From Enhydrobacter aerosaccus (GTDB lineage: Bacteria > Pseudomonadota > Alphaproteobacteria > Reyranellales > Reyranellaceae), in contig CAIKZO010000140.1 of assembly GCA_903832005.1 (NCBI GenBank), positions 1 to 40,847 on the forward strand: DNA of 40,847 nucleotides, written 5' to 3'. Shown here in pieces: positions 19,158 to 26,366 of this stretch. The notes under the pieces were generated by a model. The model was not told where the DNA came from. It saw only the letters and a program-made list of their open reading frames with translations, and searched no databases. The position numbers and the translations under genes were made by a program. Positions within the stretch are counted from its first letter, which is position 1, and each line of letters begins with the position of its first letter.

Positions 19158-20061
19158 GCGGCCGTACTCCCGCGTGCGTCGGACGCACGCCTAACAGGTG
19201 ACAGATCGCGAACGTCAGGTCCGCGCGGTTCAACGTATAGAAGTGGAATTGCTCGACGCCCTCGTCGCGCAGCTGGCGGCAGAGATCGCCTGCCACGCTG
19301 GCGGCGATCATGCGCCGTGTTTCCACGTCTTCTTCGAGGCCCTCGAACATCTCGGCGAGCCATGCCGGCACCTTCGAGCCGCAGAGCGCCGCCATCTTCT
19401 TGATGCCACCGAAGTTCGAGACCGGCATGACACCGGGCACGATCGGCACCGTGATGCCGCGCTGGGCGGCATGGTCGCGGAAGCGCAGGAAGTCGTCGGC
19501 ATCGAAGAAGAACTGCGTGATGCAGCGATCGGCACCGGCGTCGACCTTGCGCTTCAGATTGTCGAGGTCGGCCTCGACGCTCTGCGAATCGGGATGCCGC
19601 TCGGGATAGCCCGCGACACTGATCTGGAAGGCGCCGATCTTCTTCAGGCCTTTGACAAGGGCCGCGGCATTCTCGTAGCCGCCGGCATGCGGGCTGTACT
19701 TGGTGCCCATGCCGGTGGGCGGATCACCGCGCAGGGCCACGATGTGGCGGATGCCGGCGTCCCAGTAGGCGCGCGCGATGTCGTCGATCTCGCCCTGGGT
19801 GGCGGCCACGCAGGTGAGATGGGCGGCGGCGTCGATGCCGGTGTCCTTCTTCAGCCGCGCCACCGTCTCGTGCGTGCGCTGGCGCGTCGAGCCGCCGGCA
19901 CCGTAGGTCACGGAGAAGAAGGACGGGCGCAGCGGCACGAGTCGGTTCACCGTCTCCCACAGCGTCCGCTCGGCGCCTTCGGTCTTGGGCGGCGAGAATT
20001 CGAACGAGACCTGAAGGCGCTGCGGCGCGCGTGCGGGAAATTCAGCAGCAGCGGTCGACAT
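19144..20061 (-). CDS. metF: methylenetetrahydrofolate reductase
   Basis: A 305-residue flavoprotein that reduces 5,10-methylene-THF to 5-methyl-THF, the methyl donor for MetH. TIM-barrel signatures include VSFEFSPPKTEGAE (catalytic Glu region), SVTYGAGGSTRQRT, ALRGDPPTG and CITQFFFDADDFLRF. The ATG at 20061 is chosen over the adjacent GTG because AAGGAG lies 7 nt upstream and the ATG overlaps the upstream regulator stop (TGATG). It overlaps the homocysteine module by 14 nt. Regulator, metF and the two metH pieces form one methionine/SAM-cycle operon. Confidence 0.95.
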   Translation of the reverse strand: MSTAAAEFPARAPQRLQVSFEFSPPKTEGAERTLWETVNRLVPLRPSFFSVTYGAGGSTRQRTHETVARLKKDTGIDAAAHLTCVAATQGEIDDIARAYWDAGIRHIVALRGDPPTGMGTKYSPHAGGYENAAALVKGLKKIGAFQISVAGYPERHPDSQSVEADLDNLKRKVDAGADRCITQFFFDADDFLRFRDHAAQRGITVPIVPGVMPVSNFGGIKKMAALCGSKVPAWLAEMFEGLEEDVETRRMIAASVAGDLCRQLRDEGVEQFHFYTLNRADLTFAICHLLGVRPTHAGVRPHDAR

Positions 20062-21032
20062 CACGAGACTCCTTGAACGGCGACCGGCTGGGCCGTGGCG
20101 CGCTGCGGTAGAGCGCGCTCGCCGCGCCAGATGCCGGTCATCAGGCGGCGGCCTGGAAAGTGGATGGGCTCGAGCGGCGTGAGGCCGGCGGTCTTCAGCC
20201 AGCCCTGCACCTGGTTGTCGGCGAAGCCCAGGTGAACGTGCGCATGCTCGCGCTTCAATTCGACGAGATCGTGCGGCGAGAAGTCGACGACCAACACCGT
20301 GCCGCCCGGCTTCACCACGCGCGCGGCCTCGCTCAGCGCCGCCGAGGGATCGTCGGCGTAGTGCAGCACGTGATGGATGGTGACCACGTCGAAACTGTCG
20401 GCTTCGAAGGGCAGGGCATACATGTCGCCCTGGCGGATGTCGGCATTGTCGATGCCGGCACGCGCGAGATTGGCGCGGGCGAGCGCCAGCATCTCGCGGC
20501 TCTGGTCGACGCCGATCGCTTGCTCGACCTTGGGCGCCAGCACCTCGAGCAGTCGGCCGGTGCCGGTGCCGACGTCGAGCAGGCGGCGGGCGCCCAGCGG
20601 CAGGTGATGGGCGAGCGCGCGTTCGATCTCGCGGTCGGCCACGTGCAGCGCGCGCAATTCATCCCAACGCTGGGCATTGTCGCGGAAGAAGCGGGCGGCG
20701 GCAGTCTGACGGCGCTGCTGCAGGGCATCGAGACGGGCTCGGTCGGCGGCCACGCGGGCATGCTTGGGGTCGATGCGGCGCACGAACTCACGCACCAGGC
20801 TGGCATCGTCGCCGGTCGTGACCAGCCGGAAGCGGGTGAACTGGGCCTCGCGGAAACGCTCCAGAAGGCCTGCTTCCACCAGCAATTTCAGGTGGCGGGA
20901 GACGCGTGGCTGGCTCTGTCCCAGCACATGGACATAGTCGCTGACCGTCAGGTCTTCCCGGGCGGCCAGAACCAGGATGCGCAGCCTCGTGTCTTCGGCA
21001 GCGGCGCGCAGAAGGGTAAGGAGATGATCCAT
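20061..21032 (-). CDS. ArsR-family regulator fused to a SAM methyltransferase domain (SahR-like)
   Basis: A 323-residue fusion. Residues 1-80 form a winged helix of the ArsR type (TVSDYVHVLGQSQPRVSRHLKLL, about 29-51, as recognition region); residues 145-265 form a class I methyltransferase (LLDVGTGTG 151-159, FDVVTIHHVLHYADDP, ARVVKPGGTVLVVD). ArsR-methyltransferase fusions placed before metF/metH correspond to SahR, a proteobacterial repressor of methionine-cycle genes that senses S-adenosylhomocysteine. The methyltransferase domain probably serves as the ligand sensor. An AT-rich palindrome lies 10 bp upstream of its ATG, fitting autoregulation. It overlaps metF by one base. The SahR identity is inferred from architecture and context. 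Confidence 0.88.
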   Translation of the reverse strand: MDHLLTLLRAAAEDTRLRILVLAAREDLTVSDYVHVLGQSQPRVSRHLKLLVEAGLLERFREAQFTRFRLVTTGDDASLVREFVRRIDPKHARVAADRARLDALQQRRQTAAARFFRDNAQRWDELRALHVADREIERALAHHLPLGARRLLDVGTGTGRLLEVLAPKVEQAIGVDQSREMLALARANLARAGIDNADIRQGDMYALPFEADSFDVVTIHHVLHYADDPSAALSEAARVVKPGGTVLVVDFSPHDLVELKREHAHVHLGFADNQVQGWLKTAGLTPLEPIHFPGRRLMTGIWRGERALPQRATAQPVAVQGVS

Positions 21033-21042
21033 GATTTGTTTA

Positions 21043-21062
21043 ATATAAGCATATCTTTATAT
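21043..21062 (-). promoter_or_regulatory. 20-bp AT-rich palindrome, probable operator of the methionine operon
   Basis: ATATAAGCATATCTTTATAT is an imperfect palindrome with matching 6-bp ends and a central ATAT (16 of 20 positions symmetric). It stands out in an otherwise GC-rich region and ends 10 bp before the regulator ATG. On the minus strand it overlaps a plausible promoter (TTGCAA and, 15 bp on, TATATT), so binding would block transcription of regulator-metF-metH-TSUP. Confidence 0.6.
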
Positions 21063-21247
21063 TTGCAAGTCCAGACGGTGGAAACTTTTGAAACATAGGC
21101 GCATACGAACGACTCCAGTTCCTTGGGCCTATGCACTTCAAACTGCATTGCTCGTGTGCAACACTCCGCCCGAACTCGGTGAAAAACAGTTTAGCGCGAA
21201 GGCCCTGCGTCTACAGGGGCCCAGAGAATGGACCCAGGTTGGCGTTG

Positions 21248-22051
21248 ATGATCAAAGGCATGTTCAAGGCGATGGCGTCCAACGCGCGCCACTCCGTCGT
21301 TGTGGCTGCGGCTGCTGCCGCGCTGCTGGGCGGCTGCGCTGTCAACGACACCGGCGCGAGCGAAGTGTGGGATCCCGCCGAGGTCCCCAACCGCTTCATC
21401 TTCTCTATCAATCGCGCCGTCGACATCATCGCCATCCGACCGGTGGCTGTGGTCTATCGCGACTGGATGCCAACGCCCGCCAAGAAGGGCGTGCATAACG
21501 TCCTCGAGAACCTCGGTGAGCCGGTGACGGCGATCAACGAGGTGGTGCAGGGCGATCCGAGTCGTGCCGCGACGACCTTGGCGCGCTTCCTGGTGAATTC
21601 GACGCTTGGCCTCGCCGGCCTGTTCGATGTCGCCACCAGCTTCGGTCTCACCAAGACCAAGGAAGATTTCGGCAAGACCGTCGGTTATTACGCGGGCGTC
21701 GAGCCCGAGAACGGCGGCTTCTATCTCGTGCTGCCGCTCGCCGGTCCGTCCAACGCGCGCGATGCGGCAAGCCTTATGGCCGACTATGCCGTCGATCCGT
21801 TCCGCATCCTTACCTATGCGTTGAACATCGATGCCGTCTATCAGGGTGTGCGCTATGGCGCGACCGTGATCGACATCCGCACGCGCACGATGTTCGCGCT
21901 CGACGACCTCGAGAAGAACAGCGTCGACTACTACGCCGCGCTGCGTTCGGCCTATACCCAGCAGCGCGCCGATCTGATCCGCCAGAAGCGGGAGAAGACC
22001 GATAGCCGCGGCGAACTCGACCGCCGGGACAACGTCGCCCTGGTTCGTTAG
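21248..22051 (+). CDS. mlaA: MlaA (VacJ) outer-membrane lipoprotein
   Basis: A 267-residue lipoprotein of the Mla phospholipid-transport system, which removes misplaced phospholipids from the outer leaflet. It has a signal ending in the lipobox LLGGC (Cys30). Family signatures follow: VPNRFIFSINRAVD, NVLENLGEPVTAINEVVQGD, FLVNSTLGLAGLFDVA, KTKEDFGKTVGYYAG and YLVLPLAGPSNARD. The ATG at 21248 is chosen because the open frame before it (39 codons) shows no signal-like features; ATGs at 21260 and 21272 would also keep the signal. It is followed after 24 nt by mlaC and is divergent from the methionine regulator. Confidence 0.92.
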   Translation: MIKGMFKAMASNARHSVVVAAAAAALLGGCAVNDTGASEVWDPAEVPNRFIFSINRAVDIIAIRPVAVVYRDWMPTPAKKGVHNVLENLGEPVTAINEVVQGDPSRAATTLARFLVNSTLGLAGLFDVATSFGLTKTKEDFGKTVGYYAGVEPENGGFYLVLPLAGPSNARDAASLMADYAVDPFRILTYALNIDAVYQGVRYGATVIDIRTRTMFALDDLEKNSVDYYAALRSAYTQQRADLIRQKREKTDSRGELDRRDNVALVR

Positions 22052-22075
22052 ACTTCTTTTCACTGTCTTTATTTT

Positions 22076-22690
22076 ATGGAGCGACCGGTGCCGCTGCTCG
22101 CCTCACGTCGTCTCGTCTTGGCCGCCGCCGGCCTGATTGCGCTGTCCGCCTTTACGGCGCCGGCGATGGCCGCCGGCGATCCCGGGCAACTCATCCAGTC
22201 GGTGGCTGACGAGGTCATCCAGATCGTCAAGCAGGCCAAGGGCCCCGACCGCGAGGCCGCGATCCAGAAGATCCTCACGACCAATTTCGACATGACCTAC
22301 ATGGGCCGTGCGGCGTTGGGCACTCATTGGGACGGCACCAGCGAGCCCGAGCGCGCACGCTATCTCACCGCGGTGGCCAGCGCCGAGGCGCATGCCTACA
22401 GCGAGCGCTTCGGCCAATACGCCGGCCAGACGCTGACGGTGGGCAGGGTCACGCCGCGGCCGAACGGCGTCTCCACGGTCGACACCAAGCTCAACCAGAC
22501 CGACGGCGCGCCGATCTCGATCCTCTGGGAAGTGCGCGACACCGGCCAGGGGCTGCGCATCACCGACGTAAAAGTCGAGGGCGTCAGCATGGTCATGACT
22601 AGACGTTCGGATTTCAATTCCTACATTCAGGGACACGGGGGGCAGGTCGAGCCACTGATCCAGGAGCTCGAACGGCGCGCCAAGAACTGA
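22076..22690 (+). CDS. mlaC: MlaC (Ttg2D) periplasmic phospholipid-binding protein
   Basis: A 204-residue periplasmic carrier that shuttles phospholipid between MlaA and the inner-membrane MlaFEDB complex. The signal peptide (RRLVLAAAGLIALSAFTAPAMA) is followed by the Tol_Tol_Ttg2 domain: NFDMTYMGRAALGTHW, ERFGQYAGQTLTV, ILWEVRDTGQGLRITDVKVEG, and SMVMTRRSDFNSYIQ near the end. ATG 22076 has no ribosome-binding site, whereas GTG 22088, four codons later, has GGAG 6 nt upstream and may be the true start. The inner-membrane mla genes are not in the window. Confidence 0.9.
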   Translation: MERPVPLLASRRLVLAAAGLIALSAFTAPAMAAGDPGQLIQSVADEVIQIVKQAKGPDREAAIQKILTTNFDMTYMGRAALGTHWDGTSEPERARYLTAVASAEAHAYSERFGQYAGQTLTVGRVTPRPNGVSTVDTKLNQTDGAPISILWEVRDTGQGLRITDVKVEGVSMVMTRRSDFNSYIQGHGGQVEPLIQELERRAKN

Positions 22691-22795
22691 GTGCCGATTG
22701 CAGTCGTAACGGACAGGTCCTAGAATCCGGACGGGAGGCGTGATCGATCGCCTCGCCGGGTTTCAGGGAACCGGGCGGGGTCGAGGGAGAACGCC

Positions 22796-23605
22796 ATGGA
22801 TAGTCTAGCCGTCAAGAATTCGCCCGAGACCCGGTCCGTGGATCCGGTCTGGAGCAAGATACGCGAGGCAGCGCAGGCCGCCGCCGCAGCGGAGCCTGTG
22901 CTTGCCGGCACGCTGCACGCCACCATCCTCAGCCAGTCCCGTTTCGAGGGCGCGCTCAGCTATCACCTGGCCCGGCTGGTCGGCACCACCGAGGTGCCCG
23001 CCGCCCTGATCCGCCAGACCTTCGAGGAAGCCCTCAACGCCGATCTGGACATCGGCCTGTCCGCGCGCGCCGACATCGTGGCCGTGTCCGACCGCGATCC
23101 CGCCTGCACCTCGTATCTCGACCCGCTGCTGTGGTTCAAAGGCTACCAGGCGCTGCAGACCTATCGCGTCGGCCACTGGCTGTGGAAGCAGGGCCGCAAG
23201 GATCTCGCCCACTATCTGCAGAGCCGTGCCAGCTCGCTGTTCGGCCTCGACATCCATCCCGGCGCGGTGATCGGCAAGGGCCTCTTCCTCGACCACGGCA
23301 CCGGCATCGTGATCGGCGAGACCGCCGTCGTCGAAGACGGAGTCTCCATGCTGCATGGGGTTACGCTGGGCGGCACCGGCAAGGAGCGCGGCGACCGCCA
23401 TCCCAAGGTGCGCCGCGGCGTGCTCCTGGGGGCGGGCGCAAAAGTACTTGGCAACATCGAGATCGGCGCTTGCGCCAAGGTCGCCGCCGGCAGTGTCGTG
23501 CTGGCGCCCGTTCCCGCCGGCTGCACCGCGGCTGGCGTTCCCGCACGCATCATCGGCTGCGTCGACGTGCCGGAACCGGCCCTGGAGATGGACCAGCGGA
23601 TCTGA
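22796..23605 (+). CDS. cysE: serine O-acetyltransferase
   Basis: A 269-residue enzyme that makes O-acetylserine from serine and acetyl-CoA, the first step of cysteine synthesis. The N-terminal helical domain is followed at about residue 145 by a left-handed beta-helix with hexapeptide repeats. The catalytic signature is complete: DIHPGAVIGKGLFLDHGTG, IGETAVVEDGVSMLHGVTLG and GGTGKERGDRHPK. An AGGGAGAA ribosome-binding site precedes the ATG. The 105-bp upstream gap holds a weak hairpin (GAGGCG at 22735-22740 with CGCCTC at 22749-22754). It supplies cysteine, which feeds methionine synthesis, but it is not part of the metF/metH operon. Confidence 0.94.
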   Translation: MDSLAVKNSPETRSVDPVWSKIREAAQAAAAAEPVLAGTLHATILSQSRFEGALSYHLARLVGTTEVPAALIRQTFEEALNADLDIGLSARADIVAVSDRDPACTSYLDPLLWFKGYQALQTYRVGHWLWKQGRKDLAHYLQSRASSLFGLDIHPGAVIGKGLFLDHGTGIVIGETAVVEDGVSMLHGVTLGGTGKERGDRHPKVRRGVLLGAGAKVLGNIEIGACAKVAAGSVVLAPVPAGCTAAGVPARIIGCVDVPEPALEMDQRI

Positions 23606-23627
23606 TCGCTGGTGCGTTGACCGTCTT

Positions 23628-23742
23628 CTCCGCCGCGTAGCGGGGGAGAGGAAGGGGACCCACGCGTTAGCGTGGGGGAGGTGAGGTGGTCAGGCTGTGC
23701 GTTTCCCCCTCACCTAGCCTCTCCCCCTAGCGGGGGAGAGGA
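23628..23742. repeat. cluster of intergenic palindromic (REP-like) repeats
   Basis: The gap after cysE is almost entirely made of hairpins. CCCACGC-GTTA-GCGTGGG is at 23659-23676. AGGTGAGG at 23679-23686 pairs with CCTCACCT at 23708-23715. CCTCTCCCCC-TAGC-GGGGGAGAGG is at 23718-23741. The unit GCGTAGCGGGGGAGAGGAA near 23635 is a near-copy of the last hairpin's right arm. GGGGAGAGG and CCTCACC modules of this sort are widespread intergenic repeats in alphaproteobacterial genomes. The final hairpin ends 3 nt before an ATG. Confidence 0.8.
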
Positions 23743-23744
23743 AT

Positions 23745-24581
23745 ATGATAGGCGACATGACACACAAATTTCGCGGCTTGGCGCTTCATACCTGGACAGT
23801 CGACACCACGCCGCTGGAGGGTGCGCTCGCGGCGGCCAAGGCTGGCGGCTTCGATGCCGTCGAATTGCGCCACGTCGATTTCAAGCGCTGCCAGGAGCGC
23901 GGCCTTACCAACGCGGCGACGCTCGACCTGGTGCGCGCGAACGGGCTGCCGGTCAGCGCGATGGGTGTCGAGTACGGCTGGATCTTCTCGACGGGTGCCG
24001 AGCGCGAGCGGCTGTTCGGTGCTTTCCGGCAGGCGTGCGAGAACGCCGTCGCGCTTCGCTGCGGCATGATCATGAGCGCGATCGGCCCGGGCGAGGCTTC
24101 CGAGCAGGAAGCCGTCGCCAACATCCGGCGCGCCAGCGAGATCGCCGCGAGCCAGGGTTTGCGGGTCACCGTCGAATATCAGTTCCAGCATCCCGTGGTG
24201 CGCACGCTCGACATCCTGCGCGACCTGATCGCGAAAGCCGGCACGACGAACGTCGGCCTCCTCCTCGACGCGTATCATTTGCAACGCGGCGGCCGGCCGG
24301 GCCGCGGCTTCGAGGACGTGCCGGGATCCGAAATCTACTACGTGCAGTTCAGCGACGTGCCGGATGCGCCGCCGCCCAGCCTGCCGCCGGTCGATCGCCT
24401 GCCGCCGGGCAAGGGAGTCGTGCGCTGGACCGATCTCTTGCAGCTGCTCGCTGAAAAAAACTACACCGGCTGGCTGTCCTATGAGGCGCCCAATCCCGTG
24501 CATTGGGCAAAAGCGCCGGCTGAGACGGCGAGCGAAGGCGCCACAGCGGCGCGCCGCGCATTGGCCGAGGCGTTCGCCTAG
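23745..24581 (+). CDS. sugar phosphate isomerase/epimerase-like TIM-barrel protein
   Basis: A 278-residue protein of the xylose-isomerase-like (AP endonuclease 2) barrel family. Metal-site strands expected for the family are visible: GFDAVELRHVDF, RVTVEYQFQHP, GLLLDAYHL, YYVQFSDVPDA and GWLSYEAPNP. Members isomerise or epimerise sugars, inositols and hydroxypyruvate; this one is not further assignable. The ATG at 23745 has GAGAGG close upstream, but that site lies inside the right arm of a 10-bp hairpin; the in-frame ATG at 23757 (MTHKF) is an alternative start. No pathway partners are adjacent. Confidence 0.82.
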   Translation: MIGDMTHKFRGLALHTWTVDTTPLEGALAAAKAGGFDAVELRHVDFKRCQERGLTNAATLDLVRANGLPVSAMGVEYGWIFSTGAERERLFGAFRQACENAVALRCGMIMSAIGPGEASEQEAVANIRRASEIAASQGLRVTVEYQFQHPVVRTLDILRDLIAKAGTTNVGLLLDAYHLQRGGRPGRGFEDVPGSEIYYVQFSDVPDAPPPSLPPVDRLPPGKGVVRWTDLLQLLAEKNYTGWLSYEAPNPVHWAKAPAETASEGATAARRALAEAFA

Positions 24582-24661
24582 CAGCGTTTGATCCAAGACA
24601 TTGGCGGCCACGTAGGAAGAGGCAAGTATCAAACCTGCTTCGTTCACGTGAGTATTCCATC

Positions 24662-24883
24662 GTGAAATATATTCTGAGAAAATACCGTGGTGCGTTCACG
24701 ACGGGAGCATTGCTCGTCGGCGCCCTGTTCATCACCTCGACTGTCGTGAACATTCTCGACGAGGTGATGCGTCGCAAGCAGCCGCCATCGACGGAGACCT
24801 ATACGCCGCCGCGCATGGAGCCTCCTTCATCGCATCCGATATCGAGCGGCGCGCGCAGCGTTCTCCACGCCGCGAACGGTTAA
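24662..24883 (+). CDS. possible small single-pass membrane protein
   Basis: A 73-residue frame with a basic N-terminus (KYILRKYRG), one hydrophobic helix (TTGALLVGALFITSTVVNIL, about 13-32) and a proline-rich polar tail. It starts with GTG and has no clear ribosome-binding site. The region is noticeably more AT-rich than its surroundings and fills the gap between the isomerase-like gene and convergent selD. I do not recognise a family. Confidence 0.35.
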   Translation: MKYILRKYRGAFTTGALLVGALFITSTVVNILDEVMRRKQPPSTETYTPPRMEPPSSHPISSGARSVLHAANG

Positions 24884-24886
24884 CTT

Positions 24887-25933
24887 CTAGACGACCTTGA
24901 TGCCGGGCGCGCCGGCTTCGGCGTGACCGATGACCTGCGCCATCGGATAGCCAGCGGCGCGGATCGTCTCGACGATCTCCTTCGCCCGTTCCGGAGCGAC
25001 CGCGACCAGCAAGCCACCCGAGGTCTGCGGATCGCTGAGCAAATGACGCTGCCAGTCGGCCATGCCCGCGGGTAGCGTGACCTGCGCGCCGTAGCTCTCC
25101 CAGTTGCGATGCGAGGCACCGGTGACGAAGCCCTGCTGCGACAGCGACGCGGCCTCGGTCAGCAGCGGGATGTCCTTGGCAGCGATGGTGAGCGAGAGCT
25201 TGGAGCCGCGCGCCATCTCGAGGCCGTGGCCCAGCACGCCGAAGCCGGTCACGTCGGTGATGGCGTGCACGTCCTTGTCCTTCGCCAGCACAGCACCGAT
25301 TTTGTTGAGCAAGGTCGTCGTGGCGATCATCTCGGGATAGCCAGCGGGCGGCAGCGCGTTCTTCTTGATCGCGGCGGAGTAGATGCCGACGCCGACCGCC
25401 TTGGTGAGGATCAGCGCGTCGCCGGGCTTCACGTCGGCATTGCGCCGTACGTCGCCCGGCTTGCAGATGCCGATGACCGCGAGGCCATAGACCGGCTCGG
25501 GGCAGTCGATCGAATGGCCGCCCGCGACGGGAATGCCGGCGGTGGTGCAGACTGCGGCGCCACCCTTCAGGATCTCGCGCACCATCTCGTTGGAAATCTT
25601 GCCGACCGGCATGCCCAGGATGGCCAGCGCCATGATCGGCTTGCCGCCCATCGCATAGACGTCGGAGATCGCGTTGGTCGCGGCGATGCGGCCAAAGTCG
25701 TACGGGTCATCGACCATGGGCATGAAGAAGTCGGTGGTGGCGATCACGCAGGTATCGTCGTCGATCTGCCACACGGCGGCATCGTCGGAGTTCTCCGTGC
25801 CGACCAGGAGCTGCTTGTACGGCGCCATCATCGGCTGGTCGGCCAGCAGGTCCTGCAGGACCGAGGGGGCCAGCTTGCAGCCGCAACCGCCGCCGTGCGC
25901 GAGACTGGTCAACCTGACTTGGGTGGTGCTCAT
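24887..25933 (-). CDS. selD: selenophosphate synthetase
   Basis: A 348-residue SelD, which makes selenophosphate from selenide and ATP for selenocysteine or selenouridine. The catalytic pair C17 and K20 sits in HGGGCGCKLAP at the same numbering as the E. coli enzyme, in the cysteine form and not selenocysteine. Other signatures are TTDFFMPMVDDPYDFGRIAA, NAISDVYAMGG, GGHSIDCPEP and LLSDPQTSGGLLVAV. The ATG at 25933 is fixed by GGAGGA 4 nt upstream (25938-25943); the frame is open seven codons further to a TTG. No selA, selB, tRNA-Sec or 2-selenouridine synthase is in the window, so the use of its product must be judged elsewhere. Confidence 0.95.
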   Translation of the reverse strand: MSTTQVRLTSLAHGGGCGCKLAPSVLQDLLADQPMMAPYKQLLVGTENSDDAAVWQIDDDTCVIATTDFFMPMVDDPYDFGRIAATNAISDVYAMGGKPIMALAILGMPVGKISNEMVREILKGGAAVCTTAGIPVAGGHSIDCPEPVYGLAVIGICKPGDVRRNADVKPGDALILTKAVGVGIYSAAIKKNALPPAGYPEMIATTTLLNKIGAVLAKDKDVHAITDVTGFGVLGHGLEMARGSKLSLTIAAKDIPLLTEAASLSQQGFVTGASHRNWESYGAQVTLPAGMADWQRHLLSDPQTSGGLLVAVAPERAKEIVETIRAAGYPMAQVIGHAEAGAPGIKVV

Positions 25934-25954
25934 GAATTCCTCCGTGGACTCCAA

Positions 25955-26366
25955 GCCTAGTCCTTTGGCCCGGATTTTACAGGAGTCATTGGTGTCATTG
26001 GCCTTTTGGTCTGCGATTGCAGACGCATTATCCGGTTACGCGGTAGGGGCATGCTGCGGCCGCCAGGCCCGATGCCGGTACAAGGGAGATTGCGAATATA
26101 GCTTGACGTTAATTGCTATTAGTGCAAATATGACTCCGCGTAAGGAGCTGATCTCTGCTCGGCCTCCGTCCCATTTAATTTCCATTTGTTTAATGGGAAC
26201 GCCGCCAGCTCCTTCGCCCACGCTTCTTCAAGCGCATGCAACCTGTCGGCGCCGAGAGCGTCGCGGGCTTGCCGAGGGGCAGCACGTTGGCACCGGCAGG
26301 GGCGATTTCTTGGAGAACCACCGGAATTCCACTAGGTTGCCCGGTCCCGAGGGGAATTCAAGCAGC
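25955..26366. other. gene-free 412-bp interval between selD and the chemosensory operon
   Basis: No convincing gene is present: the forward frame open through it is only an upstream extension of the receptor gene and has unlike composition. The middle (about 26090-26200) is AT-rich and holds the candidate promoter listed separately; CCCATT and AATGGG near 26170-26196 could form a weak hairpin. I looked for a tRNA-Sec and found none. Confidence 0.6.
26103..26131 (+). promoter_or_regulatory. candidate sigma-70-type promoter for the chemosensory operon
   Basis: TTGACG at 26103-26108 is followed after 17 bp by AAATAT at 26126-26131, with TG one base before it (extended -10 arrangement). The -35 matches 5 of 6 consensus positions and the -10 only 3 of 6. 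It sits in the AT-rich part of the gap, about 235 bp before the receptor ATG, so the leader would be long. No other good candidate was seen in the gap. Confidence 0.35.

Noticed and set aside
23628..23742. A CRISPR array
   Set aside because: The repeats are self-complementary hairpins of differing sequence without evenly spaced unique spacers, and no cas genes are near.
25955..26366. A tRNA-Sec or other RNA gene near selD
   Set aside because: No acceptor stem, T-loop GGTTCGA-type motif or 90-100 nt cloverleaf could be found in the gap.
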